Of a stretch of DNA of 49,288 nt, positions 25,713 to 31,933 are shown one piece after another. The translations under genes and the position numbers were made by a program. Position 1 is the first letter of the stretch; each line of letters begins with the position of its first letter. The notes under the pieces were generated by a model that did not search any database, had not been told where the DNA came from, and saw only the letters and a program-made list of their open reading frames with translations. The DNA comes from Polyangiaceae bacterium (GTDB taxonomy: Bacteria; Myxococcota_A; Polyangia; Polyangiales; Polyangiaceae): NCBI GenBank assembly GCA_022842465.1, contig JALHPN010000039.1, forward strand, positions 1-49,288. Reading direction: 5' to 3'.

Positions 25713-26765
25713 TTGTCGACGAAGTCCTTCGCCGCCGTGCTCGCGATCGCGCTCGGATCGGCCCTCACCGCCGGCTGCTCGTGCAATCCGGCCTGCCAGT
25801 TCCGCGGGACCATCAACGAGCCAGACAAGCTCTCGATGCGCCGCGCCATGCTGAAGAAGGCGATGGGCGACGTCTGCAAGCAGATGACGACGCGCAGCGT
25901 CCCGCTCCGGCTCTCGAACGACTCCCCGGTGATCGGCCGCTTCTATCCGAAGCAGTGCCAGGCCACGGACGGCGACCAGCTCGGCCTGACGTTCTCCGGG
26001 TACGGTTACGGCTGGACGAACGTGACGAAGAAGCTGACGTTCACGAGCGGCGGCTCGGCGTCGTACAAGTACGATTTCCAGGTCACGGACGGCGACGCCT
26101 GCGACATCTATGCGTACTTCCGGCCGAGCCGGATGGCGTCGAGCGAGTTCCGCACCTACCGGATCGAGGCGGGGGCGGCCTCGCTCCTGAACGCGTTCAC
26201 GAACGTGGGCGACAGCTTCGGTCGCGAGATCGTCGGGAAGAAGCTCGGCGAGGGCTTCACCGTCATCGCGTACGACGGCAAGGAGACGACGACGGACTTC
26301 GCGCTCGGCATCCTCCCGCTCGGGCAGAAGCCGCAGCGCCAGTACCAGGTCCGCGGGAGCGACCGCATCACGGTCGAGAACGAGCGCGTCGAGATCCACC
26401 AGAACCAGCGGGACTTCGTCGGTCCGATCCTCGTCGAGAAGGAGGGGAAGGCCATCTTCCTCCAGGGACGGATGGACGGGGCCCCGGCGCTCGACGTCGT
26501 CATCCTCCGCCAGCAGGACGCGGAGACCTCGCTCCTCCAGTACTACGAGCAGGCGACGGCCGGCCCGATGGCGGTCGCGCCGCTCACCGCCGACGTCATG
26601 AGGGCCGGGGTCGAGCTGAGGCGCTCCCTTTCCGTGGGGCCAGGAATCTACTACGTCCTCTTCGACAACACGGCGACGGCGGGACAGGTGTCCCCGCCGA
26701 ACAACGTGCTCGATGATCGCGCCGCCGTCGTGAACTACCTCATCCAGATCGGCGACCCGTCGTGA
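25713..26765 (+). CDS. lipoprotein of unknown function, first gene of the lepB operon
   Basis: A TTG start at 25713 gives 350 residues with a lipoprotein signal (STKSFAAVLAIALGSALTAG, then CSCNPACQ). No ATG is available and a GTG at 25737 would leave the signal without a basic start. The mature protein has two halves with beta-rich patterns (QLGLTFSGYGYGWTNVTKKL, YDFQVTDGDACDIYAYFRPS) and a C-terminal block (GIYYVLFDNTATAGQVSPPN) that resembles a small jelly-roll domain. No family was recognised. Its TGA overlaps the GTG of lepB (GTGA at 26762-26765), so it is translationally coupled to signal peptidase I. Confidence 0.78.
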   Translation: MSTKSFAAVLAIALGSALTAGCSCNPACQFRGTINEPDKLSMRRAMLKKAMGDVCKQMTTRSVPLRLSNDSPVIGRFYPKQCQATDGDQLGLTFSGYGYGWTNVTKKLTFTSGGSASYKYDFQVTDGDACDIYAYFRPSRMASSEFRTYRIEAGAASLLNAFTNVGDSFGREIVGKKLGEGFTVIAYDGKETTTDFALGILPLGQKPQRQYQVRGSDRITVENERVEIHQNQRDFVGPILVEKEGKAIFLQGRMDGAPALDVVILRQQDAETSLLQYYEQATAGPMAVAPLTADVMRAGVELRRSLSVGPGIYYVLFDNTATAGQVSPPNNVLDDRAAVVNYLIQIGDPS

Positions 26766-28258
26766 AGAAGGATCCGGCGAGCACGGACGCGGGCGGCTCG
26801 GTCGTCGCGGAGGAGACGGGGCAGAGCCCCGCCGGGATCGCGAAGCCGAGTCGGAGCGTGCCGCCCGAGACGGGAGACGAGCCGGTCGCGAAGGCCGTCG
26901 CCGCCGGCTCCGAGGCGTCGGCGCACCCGCACGTGACCCCGCGCAAGTCGCTCCGTACGCTCTACTACGCCCTCTGGTTCGTCCTCGTCCCGTTCGCGCT
27001 CGCGTGGGTCCTCGTCTGGGCGCTCGCGCCGCCGAGCGGGATCGACCGGCCCGGGCTCCTCGGCATCATCGAGGGGTGGGTCCGCGAGCAGCCGGTGCCG
27101 TTCGGGATCGTGACCTTCACGCTCTTCGAGATGGCGTTCTGGGCGGCGAGGCACCACCTGCCGTTCGCCTATCACGCGCATCCGCCGCTCCGTCAGGGGC
27201 TCACGAAGGCGATGCGCCAGCCGTTCGAGCGCGCCCGGGCGCTCCTCGAGGAGGCCGACCTGCTCCTCGATCGCCACCGCGACGCGATCACGAAGGAGCT
27301 CTCCGCCAAGGAGCGCGACAAGCTCCGTGCAGACCTCGCCTCCCTCGAGGAGGCGATGGAGCGCGAGCCCTTCGACGAGGAGTCGTTCGTCGATGCCCTC
27401 GTGCGCGCGGACGGCGAGGTCGACATCCGCCTGGGCCGCTGGCGGAAGAGCGAGGTGAGGGAGTACGCGGAGTCGATCCTCGTCGCGGTCGCGGTCGCGA
27501 TGTCGCTCCGCGCCTTCGTGGTGGAGGCGTTCAAAATCCCGAGCGGATCGATGATCCCGACGCTCCAGGTCGGCGATCACATCTTCGTGAACAAGTTCAC
27601 GTACGGCCCGGCGGTCCCGTACACGCAGACGCGGCTCTGGTCGCGCATGCCGCCGGAGCGCGGGGACGTGATCGTGTTCGCGTACCCCGAGCACCCGGAG
27701 CAGGACTTCATCAAGCGGGTGATCGCGATCCCCGGCGACAAGCTCGAGGCGCGCAACGGTCACCCGATCTTGAACGGCTGGCAGGTGCCGAGCTGCTACG
27801 TCGGACCCTACGCGTACGTCGAGCCGCCGGACGGCGGGCGCCACGAGGGCGACGTCTACGTCGAGTTCCTCGAGGACGAGGCGTTCCTCACGTTCTTCGA
27901 CAAGCTCTCGGGGCAGGGCGACTACCAGGGCCCGTTCCTCGTGAAGCCGAACGAGGTCTACGTGATGGGTGACAACCGGAACAACAGCCACGACTCGCGC
28001 ATGTGGTGGCAGGGGCAGGGCGGCGGCGTCCCGTTCCAGAACATCAAGGGTCGCGCCCTCTTCGTGTGGCTGAGCGTCGGCGAGCACTGGGACTTCTCCC
28101 GCATCCTCGCGCCCGTCATGGGACGGCCGCCGGGCCACGGTCCGTTCGGCACCTTGCCGCCCTCGATGAAGGCGCTCGAAGGGGCCGTCGAGACGTGCCT
28201 CAAGAACCGGCCGCCGCTCGCGCAGACGCGGCCGCCGAAGGGCGAGGCGATCAAGTGA
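26762..28258 (+). CDS. lepB: signal peptidase I with long N-terminal extension
   Basis: This 498-residue serine-lysine protease cleaves Sec and Tat signal peptides. The S26 core is complete: catalytic Ser263 in IPSGSMIPTLQVGDHIFVNK, then RGDVIVFAYPE and catalytic Lys318 in DFIKRVIAIPGDK, and MGDNRNNSHDSRMW. Bacterial LepB is usually 200-320 residues. Here about 230 residues precede the core: a hydrophilic head, two membrane helices (LYYALWFVLVPFALAWVLVW; VPFGIVTFTLFEMAFWAARH) and an acidic coiled stretch (DAITKELSAKERDKLRADLA). A third helix (ILVAVAVAMSLRAFVVEAF) enters the catalytic domain. It starts at GTG 26762 and is coupled on both sides to lipoprotein genes by four-base overlaps. Confidence 0.95.
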   Translation: MKKDPASTDAGGSVVAEETGQSPAGIAKPSRSVPPETGDEPVAKAVAAGSEASAHPHVTPRKSLRTLYYALWFVLVPFALAWVLVWALAPPSGIDRPGLLGIIEGWVREQPVPFGIVTFTLFEMAFWAARHHLPFAYHAHPPLRQGLTKAMRQPFERARALLEEADLLLDRHRDAITKELSAKERDKLRADLASLEEAMEREPFDEESFVDALVRADGEVDIRLGRWRKSEVREYAESILVAVAVAMSLRAFVVEAFKIPSGSMIPTLQVGDHIFVNKFTYGPAVPYTQTRLWSRMPPERGDVIVFAYPEHPEQDFIKRVIAIPGDKLEARNGHPILNGWQVPSCYVGPYAYVEPPDGGRHEGDVYVEFLEDEAFLTFFDKLSGQGDYQGPFLVKPNEVYVMGDNRNNSHDSRMWWQGQGGGVPFQNIKGRALFVWLSVGEHWDFSRILAPVMGRPPGHGPFGTLPPSMKALEGAVETCLKNRPPLAQTRPPKGEAIK

Positions 28259-28503
28259 GGGGGCGTGCGAAGACGCCGTGGCTGGTCCTCGCGTGCGCTC
28301 TGTCGGCTTCTGCGACGGCAGGCTGCGCCGCCGCGCGCAGGGCGGCCGAGCAGGACCCGATGAAGTGCGAGCGTGACCCCAAGTGCGAGAAGAAGCGCGG
28401 CGGCACGGCGGACTGCTCGCGCCAGTGCAGCGACGACCCCGCCTGCGTCGAGCGCTGCGAGCAGGTCCAGCAGCAGAGCGGCGGCGGGCGCCTCGGACGC
28501 TAG
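28255..28503 (+). CDS. small cysteine-rich lipoprotein
   Basis: The GTG at 28255 overlaps the lepB stop (GTGA). The 82-residue product has a lipoprotein signal (KTPWLVLACALSASATAGC) and then a domain of regular Cys pairs (KCERDPKCEKKRGGTADCSR, QCSDDPACVERCEQVQQQSG). The CxxxC-like spacing suggests disulfides or metal binding. A copy of its last 24 codons survives at 38546-38617, about 10 kb away. Its stop codon is one base from the stop of the convergent ferritin-like gene, leaving no room for a terminator. Confidence 0.85.
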   Translation: MRGRAKTPWLVLACALSASATAGCAAARRAAEQDPMKCERDPKCEKKRGGTADCSRQCSDDPACVERCEQVQQQSGGGRLGR

Positions 28504-28570
28504 CCTAGGCGACGCGCTCGAGGCCGATGCCGACGAGCTCGGTCTCGAGGCCGGCGACGAGTCTCCGCGC
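28432..28570. repeat. duplicated segment, copy A, tail of lipoprotein and ferritin-like genes
   Basis: The last 72 bases of the small lipoprotein gene match 38546-38617 with three differences, and the adjoining bases coding the C-terminus of the ferritin-like protein match 38618-38665 more loosely. The related block at 29692-29786 belongs to the same ancestral segment. See the paired entries at 38546-38691 and 38692-39207. Confidence 0.9.
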
Positions 28571-29599
28571 ATCTTCTGGCCGCGGGAGGCCGAGCTCCTC
28601 GACGAGGCCCGGGGGGACCGGGTGCCCTGCGGCGATCCGGAGCTCCGCGAGCGCGTCGTGGAGGGCGTGCTCGAGCGCGGCTCGCTCCGAGGCCGAGAGT
28701 TGCGAGAGCGCCCATCCGTGGACACGCCAGGCGAGGTCGGCGTGGGTCGCCTCGTCGGGCGCGATCGCGCTGGCCACGCGCCGGACGTCCTCGCGCGCGG
28801 CGTGGCGGGCCTGCCAGGCAGCCACGACGGCCCCGTACGCCTCGCGGACGCAGCCTTCGACGACGTTCTCGAGCGCGATCGCGAAGAGGGCACGCGGCTC
28901 GCGCCGTGAAGGGACGGACGGCGTGAAGTCTTCGCCCTCGCGACGTGCGAGGGCGGCCATCGCGCGCGTGTGACGGATCTCGTCGCGTGCCGCACGGAGC
29001 GCGGCATGGACGAGCCGGTTCGGCGCGCCGTGGTGGGTGAGCTCGCGCGCGAGGATCTCGAACGCCTCGATCGATGCATGCTCGAGGAGCGCTGCGGCCG
29101 CGAGCCAGCTCGCGACCGACGCGTTGCGCGCGCGGTCGCGGAAGCCGGCCGGCCTTCGACCGGCGACGCACGTGAAGCACTCGAAGGACGGGGAGGGGAG
29201 ATCGTCGCGAATGCTCTGCCTACACCCCCAGTACCGCCCGTTCTTCTCTGGGTAGGGCCCGCAGAGTCGCTCGCAATCGTCCATCGTGAGGGGGCCGTTC
29301 GGATCGATGTCCGCCGGGACGCCGCAGGGCAGGTACCAGATGTCCGCGCACATCTCTGAGGTCGGGGTGAGGAGCTGCTTCGGCGCCGTGCATGCGGGCG
29401 GCGGCTCGGGCGGGGGCGGCTTCGGCGGCGTGGGCGGGGTCGACGTCGACGCCGACGCCGACGGCGGCGTGGGCGGCGACGTCGAGGGGGGCGAGCTCGT
29501 CTCCGGGATCGCGTCGTCGACGGCCGCGACGCGACCCCCACACGAAGCTGCCATCGCGGCCGTGACGATGCGGAGGATGCTGGCGGTCGAGACGCGCAT
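28505..29599 (-). CDS. exported ferritin-like (di-iron fold) protein
   Basis: From ATG 29599 (alternative 29629) the protein is 364 residues. It has a lipoprotein-like signal (ILRIVTAAMAASC), a Pro/Thr/Ser linker (residues 30-80), a Cys-containing head (CADIWYLPCGVPADIDPNGP, CFTCVAGRR) and a four-helix bundle. The bundle carries the four metal-ligand motifs expected of ferritin-like domains: LLEHASIEAFE, RDEIRHTRAM, VVEGCVREAYGA and DEATHADLAWR. Secreted ferritin-like proteins of this layout are frequent in myxobacteria and their role is not known; iron oxidation or storage outside the cytoplasm is a guess. The C-terminal 26 codons have a degraded copy near 38620. Confidence 0.85.
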   Translation of the reverse strand: MRVSTASILRIVTAAMAASCGGRVAAVDDAIPETSSPPSTSPPTPPSASASTSTPPTPPKPPPPEPPPACTAPKQLLTPTSEMCADIWYLPCGVPADIDPNGPLTMDDCERLCGPYPEKNGRYWGCRQSIRDDLPSPSFECFTCVAGRRPAGFRDRARNASVASWLAAAALLEHASIEAFEILARELTHHGAPNRLVHAALRAARDEIRHTRAMAALARREGEDFTPSVPSRREPRALFAIALENVVEGCVREAYGAVVAAWQARHAAREDVRRVASAIAPDEATHADLAWRVHGWALSQLSASERAALEHALHDALAELRIAAGHPVPPGLVEELGLPRPEDARRLVAGLETELVGIGLERVA

Positions 29600-29691
29600 G
29601 GGCGGCGGGAAGCAGGTCACGTGCCGCATGAAATTTCGCGAGTTTGTACGCTTCGACGTGCGCCGGCCTGTGCCGGATGGTGCCGGCGGGA

Positions 29692-29967
29692 TCAGCGCGG
29701 ATCGCTCGGATCGCTGCCGTCGAGGAGCGCGCGGACGGCGGCGAAGCGCTCGTTCGGCGTCGGGATCGAGAGATCGTAGTGCGCGACTCTTCCTTGTAGT
29801 GGCGCGAGCGCGCGAAGCACCTCCGGCTTCGTCGCCGAGGCGATCGCGAAGGCGAGTCGAGCTCCGGCCCAGCACACCGAGATGCTACCCTCTCCGACTT
29901 CTCGGATCCTCGCCAGCGAACGCGCTCGCGAGGCGCGGAGGCGCGCGAGTTCCTGCGCGACGTTCAC
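29692..29967 (-). pseudogene. chimeric remnant carrying the tail of an NTF2-like gene
   Basis: A 91-codon frame from GTG 29967 begins one base after the stop of the upstream lipoprotein gene. Its last 31 codons (AHYDLSIPTPNERFAAVRAL onward) match the C-terminus of the intact NTF2-like protein at 38692-39207 (AHYDLSIPIPNERFTAVRAL). The first 60 codons (MNVAQELARLRASRARSLAR onward) are unrelated to that protein. The upstream three quarters of the NTF2-like gene, including its lipobox and ligand pocket, are missing. It is most simply a deletion or recombination remnant; a coupled, expressed short protein is less likely. Confidence 0.75.
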
Positions 29968-29968
29968 T

Positions 29969-30556
29969 TCACCAGGGGCCGGACGCCGGGCACCTCGAGG
30001 CGGCCTTCTCGAGCTCGGCGCTGGTGCAGACGCTCGCGTAGTCGCCGCCGATTTGGACCATCTGCTGGCAGCTCCCGACGTCGGCGCCGCTGGGAACGGC
30101 GTCGGTGAGCACGAGCCAGATGTCGCTGCCGTTCGCGTTCGCGACGAGCGGGCCGAGCGGCTTGAAGCAGCGATTGCAGATCGCTGCGGGTGAGCGCGCA
30201 TCGAACATCAGCGCATTCTCAAAACCGGGCACGACGAGGGTGAAGGTTGACCCTTCAGGCAGATGGACGCGCGCCGTGCCGTACTGGTCTGCGGTGTACG
30301 TCTCGCGTGAGCCGTCCTCGCGCTCGACACGAAACTTCACGCCGACGCCGCGCTGCCCCGCATTGCACCCGTAGCGTTGCACGACCGACACGCCTACCAC
30401 CGCAACAGCTCGGGCGCGCCCGCTCTGGTTCCCCGAGAGAGCCTCTTGCCCCGCGCTCACGTCGTCGTCGGCCGACGGCGCGGCACACGCGAGGCTCACC
30501 ATCGCCGAGAGGCAGGCGATGAGCAACGAAGTCGAGAAGGGGGTCGTGGTCCTCAT
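29969..30556 (-). CDS. lipoprotein of unknown function
   Basis: From ATG 30556 the 195-residue product has a lipoprotein signal (FSTSLLIACLSAMVSLAC) and a mature domain of beta strands (VAVVGVSVVQRYGCNAGQRG, VGVKFRVEREDGSRETYT, ARVHLPEGSTFTLVVPGF, DIWLVLTDAVPSGADVG) with four further cysteines. The pattern resembles a small Ig-like or carboxypeptidase-regulatory-like fold, but no family is certain. It lies in the same direction as the chimeric remnant, which begins one base after its stop. Confidence 0.75.
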   Translation of the reverse strand: MRTTTPFSTSLLIACLSAMVSLACAAPSADDDVSAGQEALSGNQSGRARAVAVVGVSVVQRYGCNAGQRGVGVKFRVEREDGSRETYTADQYGTARVHLPEGSTFTLVVPGFENALMFDARSPAAICNRCFKPLGPLVANANGSDIWLVLTDAVPSGADVGSCQQMVQIGGDYASVCTSAELEKAASRCPASGPW

Positions 30557-30862
30557 GCCTGCTTTGCAGCACAGTGTGGGCCAACGTGCGCAGTCTGCGC
30601 AAACCCCCAGGAACTCGGGACTTGAGCCCAGCCCGATGAGTGCGCCCGCGAAGACCTGGGTCACGTGTCCCCCGGAGGAGTGGTCCACCAGAGGACCGCA
30701 GCCTCTTCGCCAGCGAAGAGGGCACGATCCCCTGCGGACATTCTTCGGAGACGAGCGCCTCGAGCCTGAAGGCTCTCGAGAGAGGCTCGCTCGGCCACCG
30801 CGCGCGAGGCGCCGGGCCTGACGTCCACCTCGAAGGCCGCGCGAGCCGAGGAGCACGCGCGT
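30557..30862. other. gene-free stretch with three hairpins
   Basis: No supported coding frame lies here. Three perfect small inverted repeats are in a row: GGTCC-ACCAGA-GGACC (30682-30697), CCTCTTCGC-CA-GCGAAGAGG (30702-30721) and GAGCC-TGAA-GGCTC (30762-30775). The second has a nine-pair stem. They lie downstream of the YbjN-like pseudogene and upstream of the lipoprotein on the same (reverse) strand. They could be a terminator array, an mRNA-stabilising leader, or a small structured RNA. No T-tract accompanies them. Confidence 0.5.
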
Positions 30863-31200
30863 TCACCGAACGGCGGAGATCGCGTGGCGCATGCGGATGC
30901 GGCCTGCGTCGTCGAGATCCCAGCACCCGAGCGGACGACGCGCATTGAGCAGGGACACGAGCTGACTCGCGCCGAGCGCCGCGTCGAAGCCGTCGGCTCG
31001 AAGACGACGAGGCTGGCCGCGAGGGCGTCGAGATCGAAGCGGAGACGGAGGCTCCCGGAGAGCGTGCCTGCGTCCTCGCCCTTCCCCTCGATCTCGACAT
31101 GCCACACCGTCTCGCCTCGGATGTCGCCTGCAGCCGGAAGCCGAGCCCAGTCCACGGAGTTGCTACGCGGGTCGATGCCGACGCGAGATGTTCTTTGCCG
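30863..31200 (-). pseudogene. frameshifted YbjN-like domain gene
   Basis: Two adjacent reverse-strand frames together resemble one YbjN-like protein. The first carries GETVWHVEIEGKGEDAG and LRFDLDALAASLVVFEP; after a one-base shift near 30993 the second carries DGFDAALGASQLVSLLNARR, then PLGCWDLDDAGRIRMRHAIS and a stop at 30863. The block LNxRxPLGxxxLDxxGRIRxRHA is typical of YbjN/type III-chaperone-like proteins. The start is not identifiable, since the frame runs towards the sigma-factor start without a natural ATG other than one at 31329. A real frameshift, a sequencing error or programmed slippage are all possible. Confidence 0.5.
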
Positions 31201-31327
31201 AGCCGATCGGGTCGTTGGTCGGGCCCCGGGTGGATCCTCCGAGCGCCGCACTGTACTCTTCGCCTTCGCAGAAGAGGCTGGGGGAAACGCACTGGCACCG
31301 CGCCCAGCGTTCGACTCGAGCGGAGTC

Positions 31328-31933
31328 ATGAAGCGATCTTTGTCGGGGCGATCGGAAGTCGACGAGGCGGTGAGCGCCCACCTCGCGCGCGGCGACAACG
31401 CAAGCGCGCTTCAGGCCATCCTCGACGCCTACGGTGCCGAGCTCGGGGCGTTCGTCCGGAGCGTCCTGCGGAACGAGAACGCTGCGAGCGAGGCCTTTGC
31501 GCAGGTGCAAGAAGACCTCTGGCGAGGCCTCTCTGGCTTTCGTGCCGAATCCAGCCTGCGGACATGGGCTTACGTCGTGGCGCAGCGCGCCTGCTTCCGT
31601 CAGCGGGCGCGCGCCGGGAACCGACGCGACGCGCCGCTGTCCGCGGCGAGCCCTTCGGCGCTCGCCGCGCGGACCGAAACGTCGCGCCTCCGACGGGAGC
31701 AACGGCATGCGCTCCTCGTGCAGCTTCGCGAGGAGCTGCCGGAAGACGAGCGAGCTCTCCTGATTCTTCGTGTCGATCGCGGCCTCAGCTGGGAAGACGT
31801 CGCGCGGGTTCTCTCGGAGACGGCCACCTCCGAGGAGAAGCCTCACGTCACGGTCGCGGCGCTCCGCAAGCGCTTCGAGCGGATCAAAGAACGTCTCCGT
31901 TCGCGTCTCAGCGAGCTCGATGAAGGACAGTGA
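31328..31933 (+). CDS. ECF-type RNA polymerase sigma factor
   Basis: The 201-residue protein has a divergent region 2 (YGAELGAFVRSVLRNENAAS, EAFAQVQEDLWRGLSGFR, SSLRTWAYVVAQRACFRQRA) and region 4 (LPEDERALLILRVDRGLSW, EDVARVLSETA, VTVAALRKRFERIKERLRSR), the minimal ECF layout. The frame is open upstream of ATG 31328, but that part does not look coding. The stop lies 14 bases inside the following kinase gene. ECF factors beside Ser/Thr kinases are known in several groups, where phosphorylation of region 2 takes the place of an anti-sigma factor. No anti-sigma gene is visible here. Confidence 0.9.
   Translation: MKRSLSGRSEVDEAVSAHLARGDNASALQAILDAYGAELGAFVRSVLRNENAASEAFAQVQEDLWRGLSGFRAESSLRTWAYVVAQRACFRQRARAGNRRDAPLSAASPSALAARTETSRLRREQRHALLVQLREELPEDERALLILRVDRGLSWEDVARVLSETATSEEKPHVTVAALRKRFERIKERLRSRLSELDEGQ

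Noticed and set aside
24294..26765. An 823-codon version of the lipoprotein upstream of lepB
   Set aside because: The first 470 codons run antisense through gpsA and the repeat protein; the signal peptide at 25713 marks the real start.
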